From positions 1,798,001 to 1,862,000 of the forward strand of contig NC_007650.1 of assembly GCF_000012365.1 (NCBI RefSeq): a stretch of 64,000 bases of DNA, written 5' to 3'. Position 1 is the stretch's first letter. Each line of letters starts with the position of its first letter. The notes below the pieces were generated by a model. It was not told the origin of the DNA. It made no database searches and saw only the letters and a list, made by a program, of their open reading frames with translations. This document shows positions 32,621 through 42,198 of the stretch, in pieces. Made by a program: the position numbers and the translations under genes. The DNA comes from Burkholderia thailandensis E264. GTDB taxonomy: Bacteria; Pseudomonadota; Gammaproteobacteria; Burkholderiales; Burkholderiaceae.

Positions 32621-32911
32621 CTAATCGATCAGGAACCGCTCGCGGTCCTGCCCGGCGATCCATGCGGGTGCGCGGCCGCGCCCCGTCCATGTCGCCCCCG
32701 TGTCCGGATCGCGATAGCGCGGCCTCGGCAGCGCGTCGACCTTCTTCGGCCGGCCGAGACGAGGCGGGAACAGGTCTTTTTGCGTGAGACCGTACTCGAC
32801 GATCTTCTTGCGCAGCTCGACGATCACGTCGGGCAACTCGACCGCGCGCGCAGTCTTCGCCTGCTGCTTCAAATCATCCAATTGGGCAAGCAATTCCTTG
32901 TATGTTGCCAT
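32621..32911 (-). CDS. H-NS-family nucleoid-associated protein
   Basis: A 96-residue protein. The N-terminal helix MATYKELLAQLDDLKQQAKT dimerises; the linker GLTQKDLFPPRLGRPKKVDA leads to the DNA-binding loop DPDTGATWTGRGRAPAWIAG, the TWTGRGR AT-hook-like motif of H-NS/Bv3F proteins. The ATG at 32911 is preferred over 32917 because the GGGGA ribosome site is seven bases away. It binds and silences AT-rich DNA. A short XRE gene is divergent from it across an AT-rich gap. Confidence 0.92.
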   Translation of the reverse strand: MATYKELLAQLDDLKQQAKTARAVELPDVIVELRKKIVEYGLTQKDLFPPRLGRPKKVDALPRPRYRDPDTGATWTGRGRAPAWIAGQDRERFLID

Positions 32912-33061
32912 TACCATTTCCCCGTATGATTCCACTGCCTCTTTTCGACCGACAATCGAAAACCATGTTGTTATGCTGATTAGTGCCGAAGTCAGTTTTC
33001 GGCTATCATAGCCCAATTAGGCCAAGGTGGACTATTTGGATTCAGCAGGGAGCATTCGCCC

Positions 33062-33304
33062 ATGCTCCCTTCTATTCATCACCCTCGTTATGTCGTGCTG
33101 CGCACGCATTTGCGCGCGCTGAGAAGAGCGGCCGGCCTCACTCAGACGCAATTGGCCGAGCGCCTGAGCATCGACCAGTCCTACCTCTCCAAGATCGAGC
33201 GCGGAGAACGCTATGTCGATATTCTCCTTTATCTCGATTGGTGTCGTCATTGCGGCGTCGAGCCAAACCACGCCGTATCGGAATTAATCGACGCAGGCGT
33301 TTGA
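33062..33304 (+). CDS. Small XRE-family HTH regulator
   Basis: An 80-residue protein that is essentially one Cro/C1-type HTH: LRALRRAAGLTQTQLAERLS then IDQSYLSKIERGERYVDILL, ending LDWCRHCGVEPNHAVSELI. No toxin or other partner follows. It is divergent from the H-NS-family gene across 150 bp and may regulate it. Ordinary chromosomal regulator or prophage relic cannot be told apart. Confidence 0.85.
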   Translation: MLPSIHHPRYVVLRTHLRALRRAAGLTQTQLAERLSIDQSYLSKIERGERYVDILLYLDWCRHCGVEPNHAVSELIDAGV

Positions 33305-33846
33305 ATGACGCATGCGGCCCGGTCTCGCCATTTGAAACGATTTGAATCCCGCGCGGCGTCCGCCGCTTCGTTTGCCCGAGCGTTCGTTCGGCCGCAGCTC
33401 ATCCGCGGCTCGCCTATTGCTCGATGCATCTCATGTTGCGCAGCGCGATTTCCGCCGTGCGCCGTGCGACACGCCCGCACACGTATCCTATCGGGCGGCG
33501 TATCCGCCGGACGTTTTTCCGTCGCCGGCTTCGCCGCGCGCCCATTCGTTGCGTGCACACGGCATGTCGCATTGCGTGTGGTGCCGCAAGGGACGATCGC
33601 ACGGATGCCCGCACGTACGGCACCTGCGCCGCACGGCCATGCCACACGCGCCGCTGCCGCACGAAAAGCGCGCCTGCCGAAAGCGCCGGCCGACGAATCG
33701 GCCGCCGCCCGGCCCCGCGCGTGCGCGGCCTTCGATGCGCGGGCACGCACCGCTTCGACAACGAACCCGCCCGGCCCGATCGAGGACGGCAGGCGCGCTG
33801 TCGCGCGCGTGTTGCCCCGCCCTCACGGCCGGGCGCGACGCGCCGC
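33305..33846. other. Intergenic, 542 bp, no gene supported
   Basis: Between the XRE gene and the permease stop. Open frames here have no ribosome site and compositions rich in Arg/Ala/Pro expected of shadows. Nothing else recognised. Confidence 0.5.
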
Positions 33847-35232
33847 TCAGCCGTCCGTCGGCGCGCCCAGCGGCGCGCGCCGGCCCGCCTGGCTCAGGTG
33901 GTAGTACACGGTCAGCGCGGCAATCCAAAGCGGCCCGATCACGAGCGCGACGCGCGTGTCGGGCGAAAACGCCATCAGCACGACGACGAACGCGAGGAAC
34001 GCGAGCGCGACGAACGACGACATCGGATAGAGCGGCACGCGCAGCGGCAGCCGCGCGAGACGCTCGGCCGATACGCGGCGCCGAAAGCGCAGTTGCGCGA
34101 TGAGGATCACGCACCACGTCCAGATCGCGCCGAACGTCGATACCGACGTGAGCCACACGAATACCTTCTGCGGCGCATAGTAATTCAGCGCCACGCCGAC
34201 GAACAGCAGCGCCACCGAGATCAGCACGCCGTGCACCGGCACGCCGCGCCGGTTCACCGACGCGAGCCGCTCGGGCGCCTGCCCTTGCTCGGCGAGATTG
34301 AACAGCATCCGCGCGGTGCTGAAGATGCCGCTATTGCACGACGACAGCGCGGCCGTCAGCACGACGAAGTTGATGATGCCGGCGGCGGCCGGGATACCGA
34401 GCCGCGAGAACGTCATCACGAACGGGCTGCCCTGCGTGCCGATCTGGCTCCACGGGTAGATCGACATGATCACGAACAGCGCGCCGACGTAGAAGATCAC
34501 GACGCGCCAGAACACCGAATTCACCGCTTTCGCGAGCGATTTTTCCGGATTGCGCGCCTCGCCCGCCGTCAGCCCGAGCATTTCGACGCCGAGATACGCG
34601 AACATCACGATCGGCAACGCATCGACGACGCCCGCGAGTCCGTTCGGCAGAAACCCGCCGTGCGCCCACAGGTTCGACACGCCGGTCGGCACGCCGCCGT
34701 TGCCGACGCCCGCGACGATCATCAGCGCGCCGCCCGCGATCATCAGCACGATGGTCACGATCTTGATCAACGCGAACCAGAATTCGAATTCGCCGTACAG
34801 CTTGACCGCGATGAAATTCACCGCGCCCATCACGATCAGCGCGGCGAACGTCCAGATCCAGTTCGGCACGTCGGGAAACCACATGTGCATGTAGACGCCG
34901 ACCGCGGTGATTTCGGCCATGCACGTGACGATCCACATGAACCAGTAGGTCCAGCCCGTCAGATAGCCGGCGAGCGGCCCGATGTAGTCGCGCGCGTAGC
35001 GGCTGAACGCGCCCGCGACCGGATTGTCGATCGCCATCTCGCCGAGCGCGCGCATGATCAGGAAGATCGCGATGCCGCCGAGCATGTAGGTGAGCAGGAT
35101 CGCCGGGCCGGCCGCGCGAATCGCGGTGGCGGAGCCGAGAAAGAGGCCGACGCCGATCGTCGCGCCGAGCGCCATCAGATTGATGTGCCGCTCCTCCAGA
35201 CCGCGGTGCAGCCGTTCGTCTCGTGAAGTCAC
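33847..35232 (-). CDS. Amino-acid permease, AAT family (ProY/HutT-like)
   Basis: A 461-residue, 12-helix transporter. The GTG start at 35232 has a good site (AGGAGA) and gives VTSRDERLHRGLEERHINLM, the AAT-family N-terminus. Signatures: ALGATIGVGLFLGSATAIRA, ALGEMAIDNPVAGAFSRYAR, FMWIVTCMAEITAVGVYM, and EMLGLTAGEARNPEKSLAKA. It imports a neutral amino acid such as proline or histidine with protons. It stands alone, so the substrate is not fixed by context. Confidence 0.9.
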   Translation of the reverse strand: MTSRDERLHRGLEERHINLMALGATIGVGLFLGSATAIRAAGPAILLTYMLGGIAIFLIMRALGEMAIDNPVAGAFSRYARDYIGPLAGYLTGWTYWFMWIVTCMAEITAVGVYMHMWFPDVPNWIWTFAALIVMGAVNFIAVKLYGEFEFWFALIKIVTIVLMIAGGALMIVAGVGNGGVPTGVSNLWAHGGFLPNGLAGVVDALPIVMFAYLGVEMLGLTAGEARNPEKSLAKAVNSVFWRVVIFYVGALFVIMSIYPWSQIGTQGSPFVMTFSRLGIPAAAGIINFVVLTAALSSCNSGIFSTARMLFNLAEQGQAPERLASVNRRGVPVHGVLISVALLFVGVALNYYAPQKVFVWLTSVSTFGAIWTWCVILIAQLRFRRRVSAERLARLPLRVPLYPMSSFVALAFLAFVVVLMAFSPDTRVALVIGPLWIAALTVYYHLSQAGRRAPLGAPTDG

Positions 35233-36047
35233 AGATGTCTCCTGGCGGCGCGCGGGCGCGGGCCGCTGTATGTCGTATCGAAGGAAAACCGTTGCGCGCG
35301 CAACCGGCCGCCGCACGCTCGCCGCCGGGCTCGCCTCTCGCCCGCCGCGGCGAAGCGCACGCGCACCGTCGACGGCTCACGAGCCCGGACACGCACGCGG
35401 CGCATCGCGCGCATGCTCTGCGAGCGCACGGGACCATCTGCTCGGAAACCGGCGACGATCGAACCGGCGTCGAACCGTGCATCGCGGCGCCCGAATCGGC
35501 GCTCGCGCACCCGGCCGCCATGCAGCGGCAATTATATGAAGAATAGGGTGCGCGCCGCCAGTCGTTTGTGTGACGCGCGTGGGCATCGTCGAGCGAATCG
35601 CTGATCGTCAGCAACAGCACCTCGCCGCTACGCAGCCTCGGGAAGTGGAACCACCTGTGCGCGGGATTCGCGAGGATTGCCGAATAGGTGTCGCCGCCCC
35701 TGCCGCGACGGACGAGATCGCTCGCCGCCCGATCGTCTGGGCGCGATCGGGCGCGCGTCGCACGGCGCGAGCGGCGGACTTTTGACGGCGTCGAGCGGAT
35801 GCCGGACGTTGACGATCGAGAAGCGGTTGCGCAAGCGCCCGGCGGCCTCGCTCTCGCGCAAAGGGCCGCGCACGCGGCGCGGCGCGCGTTCGCCGGTCAC
35901 CCAAGGCGTGACGGGCGGCGGCCCGAACGGTTACGGCATCGTGCGCGCGACGCGCTTCGCCAGATGAGCGGCCTCTGCCTCGCGCTCGCCGCCATCCCGT
36001 AGCGGCCGCCGCTCCTCGCCGGGCGTGCCCATTGCGACTACTCCTCG
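35233..36047. other. Intergenic, 815 bp, no gene supported
   Basis: Contains the permease promoter. Short open frames on both strands between 35570 and 36000 show no recognisable domain. One stray CCGAATCGGC occurs at 35491-35500. Confidence 0.5.
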
Positions 36048-36824
36048 TCAGAACGCTTCGTCGCATGGGCGCAGATCGAGCTCCTGTGTCCATGCACTGC
36101 GGTGCTGCACATGCAGTTGCCAGTAGCTGTCGGCGATCGCGTCGGGCGACAGCAGCCCGGCGGCGCCCGCCTGCGCGGCGCGCTCGGGCGCCGCGCCACG
36201 CAGCCGCTCGCCGTCGATGCCGCCGTCGATCACCGCGTGCGCGACGTGAATGCCGCGCGGGCCGAACTCGCGCGCGAGCGTCTGCGCGAGCGAGCGCAGG
36301 CCCGCCTTCGCCGATGCGAACGCGGCGAACGGCGGGCGGCCGCGCAGCGACGCGGTCGCGCCCGTGAACAGCAGGCTGCGGGGCGTTTCGTCGCCCGGCG
36401 CGCCATCGCCCGCGTCGAGCAGTTGCTCGAGCGCCGCCTTCGCGAACAGGAAGCCGCCGATCACGTTCGTGCGCCACGCGCTCTCGAACTGCGCGACGCT
36501 CAGCTCGAGCGTCGGCGCGCGAACCGCGTTGCCCGCGTTGAACACCGCGGCGCGCAGCGTGCCGAGCGTGCGCACCTCGATCGCGAGGCGCTCGACGTCG
36601 GCTTCGCTCGCGATGTCGCCGCTCGCGACGTATGCGACGCCGCCCTGCGCGCGAATCTCGTCGGCGGCCGCGGCGACGCGCTCGTGCGTGCGCCCGGTCA
36701 GCACGACGCCGTAGCCGGCGCGCGCGAAGCGCCGGCCGACGGCCGCGCCGAGCCCGGCGCTCGCGCCGACGCCCGCGATCCAAGCGAGCGGAATGGAACT
36801 GGATGAAACCGTATCGACCGTCAT
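36048..36824 (-). CDS. Short-chain dehydrogenase/reductase
   Basis: A 258-residue SDR-fold protein. The nucleotide-binding motif is degenerate (AGVGASAGLGAAVGRRFARA), followed by GYGVVLTGRTHERV; NAGNAV and LLFTGATASLRG precede a segment FAAFASAKAGL where the usual catalytic Tyr is replaced by Phe (FASAK). The missing Tyr suggests an atypical or non-catalytic SDR. The start at 36824 is MTVDTVSSSS. Neighbours give no hint of pathway. Confidence 0.8.
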   Translation of the reverse strand: MTVDTVSSSSIPLAWIAGVGASAGLGAAVGRRFARAGYGVVLTGRTHERVAAAADEIRAQGGVAYVASGDIASEADVERLAIEVRTLGTLRAAVFNAGNAVRAPTLELSVAQFESAWRTNVIGGFLFAKAALEQLLDAGDGAPGDETPRSLLFTGATASLRGRPPFAAFASAKAGLRSLAQTLAREFGPRGIHVAHAVIDGGIDGERLRGAAPERAAQAGAAGLLSPDAIADSYWQLHVQHRSAWTQELDLRPCDEAF

Positions 36825-37164
36825 GTCGGCGAACCCTATATCGTCTGTCGCGCGTGCCAACCGAGGAAAACGAGATATGTTCATCGGGACGACTGCGAAC
36901 GCGCTCGTTGATGGAGCGTCGAGCATAGTGCCTTCTTAAAACCCTGTCGGTCGCGCAGTCTTGCCGGTGTTTTTCAGGCGCTTTGCAGTGTCTTGCCGGC
37001 GATTGCCGACGCAAGCGAATGTGCCTGCGGCGACTTCCGTCCGACTTGCGCGCGACGGATGCGGCGGGCGGCGGGCGCTCAGGCCGCGAAGTCCTCCGAG
37101 AACGTCAGCGCGACGCGCGATCGCGCTGCCGATCATCCGCATCGACATTGCCGCGCGCCCGCCT
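36825..37164. other. Intergenic, 340 bp, nothing recognised
   Basis: Between the SDR start and the MFS stop; both genes are on the minus strand. It should hold the SDR promoter, but no clear -35/-10 or hairpin was recognised. Confidence 0.5.
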
Positions 37165-38373
37165 TTATGCCGAGCGCGGCGCCCGGCGTCGAACGAATCC
37201 GCACATCGCGAGCGCGACGGCGGCGAGTGCCGCGCCGGTGAAGAACGTCGTCGGCGCGCCATGGTGCTCCCATAGCCAGCCGGCGAGCGCGCTCGCCGCG
37301 AGCATCGCGATTCCGCCCATGAGATTGAACACGCCGAACGCGGTGCCGCGCAGTTCCGTCGGCGCGGTTTCCGCGACGAGCGCGGCCAGCATCCCCTGCG
37401 TGAAGCCCATGTGCAGCCCCCACACGGCGACGCCCGCGAACAGCGCCGCCGGCGACGCGCTCGCGCCCAGCAGCAGATCGGCCGCGATCAGCAGCAACAT
37501 GCCGGCCGCGAGCGGCGCGCGCGCGCCGAACGTGTCGGACACGATGCCAACCGGATACGCGGACGCCGCATACGCGACGCTCATCACGACCATCACGGCC
37601 GGAATCCACGCGACGTCGAGCCCCGCCTGCTGCGCGCGCAGCACGAGAAACGCCTCGCTAAAGCGCGCGAGCGTGAACGCGGTGCCGATCAGCACGACGA
37701 ACCAGTAGCGTCCGGAAAACGCGCGCAGCGCGCGCCAGTGCAGCGGCGAGCGGAACGCCCGCGCGGCGGCGGGCGCGGATGCGGGCTCGTCGACGCCGAA
37801 CAGGATCAGCGCGACCGCGATGAACGCCGGCACGACCGCGAACCACAGCACCGCGCGGATGTGATCGGCGAACGCGAGCATCAGCGCGATCGCGAGCAGC
37901 GGCCCCGCGAACGCGCCGACGGTATCCATCGACTGGCGCAGCCCGAAACACGCGCCCCGGATCTCGGGCGGCGCGACATCCGCGACGAGCGCATCGCGCG
38001 GCGCACCGCGGATACCCTTGCCGACCCGGTCGAGCAGCCGCGCGGCGGCGACCATCGCCGGCCCGGCCGCGAGCGGAAAAAGCGGCTTCGTCAGCGCGGC
38101 GAGCCCGTAGCCGAGCAGCAGCAGCGCCTTGCGCCGGCCGAGCCAGTCGCTCAACGCGCCGGAGAATATCTTGACGATCATCGCGGTCGCCTCGGCCGCG
38201 CCTTCGAGCACGCCGAGCGCCGCGACGCTCATGCCCATCGTCGTCACGAGATAGATCGGCAGCAGCGCATGGATCAGCTCGGACGATACGTCCATGCACA
38301 GGCTGACGAAGCCGAGCGCCCACACGGTGCGCGGAATCGGCGGACGACGGGAAGAAGCGGAACGCGCGGGCAT
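37165..38373 (-). CDS. MFS transporter
   Basis: A 402-residue, 12-helix major-facilitator protein. The loop 2-3 signature is FSGALSDWLGRRKALLLLGY, followed by GRVGKG-like DRVGKGIRGAPRDALVADVA, characteristic of a bacterial MFS group with FGLRQSMDTVGAFAGPLLAI. The second half has AYPVGIVSDTFGARAPLAAG. It is probably an exporter; substrate unknown. It is isolated from obvious partners. Confidence 0.88.
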   Translation of the reverse strand: MPARSASSRRPPIPRTVWALGFVSLCMDVSSELIHALLPIYLVTTMGMSVAALGVLEGAAEATAMIVKIFSGALSDWLGRRKALLLLGYGLAALTKPLFPLAAGPAMVAAARLLDRVGKGIRGAPRDALVADVAPPEIRGACFGLRQSMDTVGAFAGPLLAIALMLAFADHIRAVLWFAVVPAFIAVALILFGVDEPASAPAAARAFRSPLHWRALRAFSGRYWFVVLIGTAFTLARFSEAFLVLRAQQAGLDVAWIPAVMVVMSVAYAASAYPVGIVSDTFGARAPLAAGMLLLIAADLLLGASASPAALFAGVAVWGLHMGFTQGMLAALVAETAPTELRGTAFGVFNLMGGIAMLAASALAGWLWEHHGAPTTFFTGAALAAVALAMCGFVRRRAPRSA

Positions 38374-38530
38374 GGGCAGGCTCTCGAGCGATGATCGAAA
38401 CGGGAACGGACGACATGCGTGCGATACGCGAAGCCAATGCGCCGAAGCGGCGCGCCGAAGCGATGCGGCGGCCGCATCGCCCGGCGGCGCGGCCGGATCG
38501 ATCCGCCATGCCGCGCCGCCCGACGCGCGG

Positions 38531-39580
38531 CTAGTCGGTCAAACCGGCTCGCATCGGATAGCCGCCGGCGTCTAGCTCGGCGGGCTCGGCGGGCTCGGCG
38601 AGCGGCGGCGCGACGTAGCGCGCGGCGTCGAAGTCAGCGGGCAGCGGCTCGACCGGATAACCCTGCTTCTCCCACGCGTCGAGGCCGCCCTTCAGCGCGA
38701 GCGCGTGGCGGATGCGCTTGCGATGAAGCTGGCTCACGATGCGCTTCGCGGTGGCTTCGTTCGGGCACACGCAATAGACGACGATCGGGCGCGTCGTCAG
38801 ATCGGGATGCAGCGGATCCGGCGAATCGAGATCGAGCGGATACGCGCCCGCGATCCGGTACGCCTCCTTCTCGCGCACCGCGCGCGGCCGCGCGTCGAAC
38901 ACGACGGGCGGCGCGGCCGACTTCAGCATCGCGTCGAGCTGCTGCGGGCTGATGCGGATCTTCGCGAGCCAGCGGCGAAAGCGCATGCGCATCGCCCAGC
39001 GGTAGAGCAAGAACGTGACGAAGATCGCGGCGAACGCGTCGAACAGCGTGCCGCCGCTCGCGCTCACCCACTGCATCAGCCGCACGATCTCGTCGTGCAG
39101 CGCCGCGCCGCCGAACAGCCACACGCTCGCCCACAGCGACGCGCCCGCAACGTCCCAGAACAGGAACACCCACACGGCGACGGCCGTCGTGCCGAGCAGC
39201 GGCGCCGACACGAGCCCCAGGCCCGGCAGGAACTTCGCGAGCACGAGAAGCGGCGCGCCGTGCTTCTCGAACACCTTGCGCGCGACGCGCAGCGTCGTGT
39301 CGAGCGACAGCGAGAAGCGCACGAGCGCGTTGAGGAGCCTCCGGCCGCGCGCACGGCCGGCGAAGAACCACATCGAATCGGCCAGCACCGTCGCGGCGAC
39401 GGCCGCGACGAGCATGCTCGCATAGGACGCCTGCCCCATCGCCGCCATCGTGCCGCCGACGATCAGCATCGGCACGGCGGGCACGGGCATGCCGAGCTGC
39501 GTGACGAGCACGCTGGCAAACACGGCCCACGGACCGAGCGACGCGGGAACAGCCTGGGGAAAATGCCACACGAAACGCAC
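38531..39580 (-). CDS. DedA-family membrane protein fused to a rhodanese domain
   Basis: A 349-residue protein. Residues ~1-205 are a DedA/SNARE-associated (VTT) domain with the re-entrant motif VLAKFLPGLGLVSAPLLGTT and WDVAGASLWASVWLFGGAAL. Residues ~215-325 are a rhodanese-like domain with VVFDARPRAVREKEAYRIAG and a probable active-site Cys in VVYCVCPNEATAKRIV. DedA proteins flip or transport lipids; rhodaneses transfer sulfane sulfur. The fusion places a sulfurtransferase on the cytoplasmic membrane face. The C-terminal 25 residues are Pro/Ala/Glu-rich. Confidence 0.9.
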   Translation of the reverse strand: MRFVWHFPQAVPASLGPWAVFASVLVTQLGMPVPAVPMLIVGGTMAAMGQASYASMLVAAVAATVLADSMWFFAGRARGRRLLNALVRFSLSLDTTLRVARKVFEKHGAPLLVLAKFLPGLGLVSAPLLGTTAVAVWVFLFWDVAGASLWASVWLFGGAALHDEIVRLMQWVSASGGTLFDAFAAIFVTFLLYRWAMRMRFRRWLAKIRISPQQLDAMLKSAAPPVVFDARPRAVREKEAYRIAGAYPLDLDSPDPLHPDLTTRPIVVYCVCPNEATAKRIVSQLHRKRIRHALALKGGLDAWEKQGYPVEPLPADFDAARYVAPPLAEPAEPAELDAGGYPMRAGLTD

Positions 39581-39886
39581 CTCGAACGCGACGAATGCCG
39601 AGCCGGGTGGCGCAGGCGCCCGCGGACAGCCGCGGCGCCCGCCGCGGCGCGTGCGCGGTATGGATCGGCATCCCGCATTCTAAACGCGTTTCGTGACGGA
39701 CTCGCGCGAGCGCCCGCATCCGCGGGGCTTCCGGAAACCGGGCGGATCGAGGAGGCCGGCTCGTCGGCCGATCGGCCAGTCGATCGGCCGTTCAATCGCG
39801 GCCGGTTGACGGTCTGCTAACGGCCGGCTGACGGGGGGCGACCCGCGCAGCAGGCGACGCGCGGCGCGCTTGCTGCCCGAGCGTGC

Positions 39887-40936
39887 CTATTCGGAGATGT
39901 CGGACACTTCGACGATGACCTTCAGCGCACGCGTGTTCGCCGCATGGCCGAACGTCTCGTACGCCTGCTCGATGTCGGCGAGCGGAAAACGGTGCGTGAT
40001 CAGCCGCCTCGGATCGAGCCGCCCCGCGCCGACGGTCTTCAGCAGCATCGGCGTGCTCGACGTATCGACGAGCCGGGTCGTGATCGTGATGTTGCGGTCC
40101 CACAGCGTCTCGAGATGCAGGTCCGCCTTCACGCCGTGCACGCCGACGTTCGCGATCACGCCGCCCGGCGCGATGATCTGCTGGCACAGCTCGAACGACG
40201 CGGGAATGCCGACCGCTTCGATCGCGCAGTCCACGCCGCCGCCCGTGAGCGCCTTCACCTCGGCCACCGCGTCGACCTGGCCGTTGTCGATGCACGCTGT
40301 CGCGCCGAAGCGCTGCGCGACGGCGAGCCGGTTCGGATCCGGATCGATCATCACGATCTGCGCGGGCGAGTAGAACTGCGCCGTCAAGAGCGCCGCGAGC
40401 CCGATCGGCCCCGCGCCGACGATCGCGACCGTGCCGCCCGGCTGCACGCGGCCGTTGAGCACGCCGCACTCGAAGCCCGTCGGCAGGATGTCGGACAGCA
40501 TCACGAGCGCCTCCTCGTCGGCGCCGGGCGCAATCCGGTACAGACTCGTCTGCGCGTGCGGGATTCGCACGTATTCGGCCTGCGTGCCGTCGATCCGGTT
40601 GCCGAGAATCCAGCCGCCCGTCGTGCAGTGCGAATACATCCCGCGCCGGCAGTATTCGCATTGCCCGCACGACGAGATGCACGAGATCAGCACGCGGTCG
40701 CCCTCCTTCAGCGTGCTCACCGCGGCGCCCGCGCGATGCACGACGCCGACGCCCTCGTGGCCGATGATGCGCCCGGGCTCGCAGCTCGGCACGTCGCCTT
40801 TCAGGATATGCAGGTCGGTGCCGCAGATCGTCGTGCGCGTGACGCGCACGATCACGTCCGTCGGCGCGGCCAGCTCGGGCATCGGGCGCTCGTCCAGCGA
40901 CTTGCGGCCAGGCCCGTGATACACCAGCGCTTTCAT
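39887..40936 (-). CDS. Zinc-dependent medium-chain alcohol dehydrogenase
   Basis: A 349-residue MDR enzyme. Catalytic zinc ligands lie in TTICGTDLHI (Cys) and GHEGVG (His-Glu); the structural zinc cysteines are in SCGQCEYCRRGMYSHC. The Rossmann motif is VAIVGAGPIGLAALL, and the acidic MIDPDPNRL suggests NAD. It resembles the Burkholderia alcohol dehydrogenases of the low-oxygen locus and would reduce acetaldehyde or oxidise alcohols. An FNR/ANR-type box lies 78 bp upstream of its start (41008-41021), and it is divergent from the stress-protein operon. Confidence 0.93.
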   Translation of the reverse strand: MKALVYHGPGRKSLDERPMPELAAPTDVIVRVTRTTICGTDLHILKGDVPSCEPGRIIGHEGVGVVHRAGAAVSTLKEGDRVLISCISSCGQCEYCRRGMYSHCTTGGWILGNRIDGTQAEYVRIPHAQTSLYRIAPGADEEALVMLSDILPTGFECGVLNGRVQPGGTVAIVGAGPIGLAALLTAQFYSPAQIVMIDPDPNRLAVAQRFGATACIDNGQVDAVAEVKALTGGGVDCAIEAVGIPASFELCQQIIAPGGVIANVGVHGVKADLHLETLWDRNITITTRLVDTSSTPMLLKTVGAGRLDPRRLITHRFPLADIEQAYETFGHAANTRALKVIVEVSDISE

Positions 40937-41007
40937 GTCGTGTTCTCCGCTCGCGGGGCGCGCAGTGCCCCTCGCACCTCACTCTAGGCGCGCCGCGCGC
41001 GCGCCGG

Positions 41008-41021
41008 TTGACGCGCATCAA
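41008..41021. promoter_or_regulatory. FNR/ANR-type box TTGACGCGCATCAA (adh side)
   Basis: TTGAC-N4-ATCAA fits the FNR/ANR consensus TTGAT-N4-ATCAA with one change. It is centred 78 bp before the adh start. Binding is inferred. Confidence 0.75.
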
Positions 41022-41090
41022 GCGCCGCGGCTCGCGCGGATGCGACTCCCGCGCGCAGCAGGCGCGCCCGGCCGGGCGGCCCGACGGGCT

Positions 41091-41104
41091 TTGATCTGAG
41101 TCAA
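41091..41104. promoter_or_regulatory. FNR/ANR-type box TTGATCTGAGTCAA (usp side)
   Basis: TTGAT-N4-GTCAA centred 92 bp before the first universal stress protein start. A TAGACT -10-like hexamer follows at the spacing expected for a class II FNR promoter. Confidence 0.8.
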
Positions 41105-41188
41105 GCGCGCCGCCCGCGCGCTTCATAGACTGGGCACATACGCCCAAAACGACGGCGCGCGATGCGCCGGAACCTAGGAGAACGAGCG

Positions 41189-42028
41189 ATGAGCTACAAG
41201 AGCATCCTGGTCCACCTCGACACGAGCGATCGCGCGCGCGCGCGGCTCGAAACCGCGCTGACGCTCGCGCGCCAGTTCGGCGCGTACCTGAGCGCGATCT
41301 TCGCGATCTACACGCCCGAGCCGACGTCGTTCTATGTGATGGCGGGCACCGCCGACTACTTCGCCGACCAGGAGAAGCGGCGCGGCGAGAAGCGCGCGGC
41401 GCTCGAGCGCCTGTTCCATGCGGAACTCAAGCGCGCGAACGTCGACGGCCAGTGGATCGTCGCCGACGCGCGCGCGAACGAAGCGGTGCCGCATTACGCA
41501 CGCTACGCGGACCTCGTGATCGCGGGCCAGACCGATCCGGACGACCCGGAAACCTACGTCGACGACAGCTTCCCCGACACGCTCGTGCTATCGGCAGGCC
41601 GCCCGGTGCTGCTGTTGCCGTACGCGGGCATGCCGTCGGCGATCGGCACGCGCGTGCTCGTCGCGTGGGACGGCAGCCGCGAGGCGACGCGCGCCGTCCA
41701 CGACGCGGCGCCGTTCCTCGCGCTCGCGACGAAGACGACGATCGTCACCGTCAACGGCGCCGCGCAGGAGCCGCCCGGCGCGCGGATTCCGGGCGCCGAC
41801 ATCGCGCTCACGCTCGCGCGGCATCACGCGAACATCGACGTGCGCGACCTCGAACGCTCGCGCGACGCGTCGATCGGCGACGTGCTGCTGTCTCACGCAT
41901 ACGAATCGGGCACCGACCTGCTCGTGATGGGCGCGTACGGCCATGCGCGCTGGCGGGAACTGATCCTCGGCGGCGTGACGCGCACGATCTTCGCGTCGAT
42001 GACGGTGCCGGTCCTGATGTCGCACTGA
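41189..42028 (+). CDS. Tandem-domain universal stress protein
   Basis: A 279-residue protein of two UspA folds. Domain 1 (residues 1-~145, SILVHLDTSDRARARLETAL) lacks the ATP loop; domain 2 has VLVAWDGSREATRAVHDAAP and the nucleotide-loop motif GAYGHARWRELILGGVTRTI, with MTVPVLMSH at the end. Ribosome site AGGAG precedes ATG 41189. It belongs to the first of three tandem usp genes; the FNR/ANR box 41091-41104 should drive it. USPs of this type support survival without oxygen or growth. Confidence 0.92.
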   Translation: MSYKSILVHLDTSDRARARLETALTLARQFGAYLSAIFAIYTPEPTSFYVMAGTADYFADQEKRRGEKRAALERLFHAELKRANVDGQWIVADARANEAVPHYARYADLVIAGQTDPDDPETYVDDSFPDTLVLSAGRPVLLLPYAGMPSAIGTRVLVAWDGSREATRAVHDAAPFLALATKTTIVTVNGAAQEPPGARIPGADIALTLARHHANIDVRDLERSRDASIGDVLLSHAYESGTDLLVMGAYGHARWRELILGGVTRTIFASMTVPVLMSH

Positions 42029-42198
42029 GCGGCACGACGGCGCGCGCGTCCGATGCCGCCCGAAGAGGCGCGCGGACGGCGAGCCGAATCGCGCGAGCAC
42101 GCGCCCGGGAAGAGCCGGGGCGCGCTCGGCGAAGGTCGGCCCGGCCGTGCGATGGACGGCGGGCAACGGCCGAACGAAACGGGTGTTGGGAGACAGAC

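Noticed and set aside
33305..33904. 199-codon plus-strand frame after the XRE gene
   Set aside because: It starts at the XRE stop, has shadow-like composition and overlaps the permease 3' end.
35491..35500. Another CCGAATCGGC core
   Set aside because: It is ~260 bp before an unrelated amino-acid permease and lacks the AAAT extension; it shows that the core alone occurs by chance.
35628..35900. Short frames in the 815-bp gap (both strands)
   Set aside because: No ribosome site and no recognisable motif on either strand.
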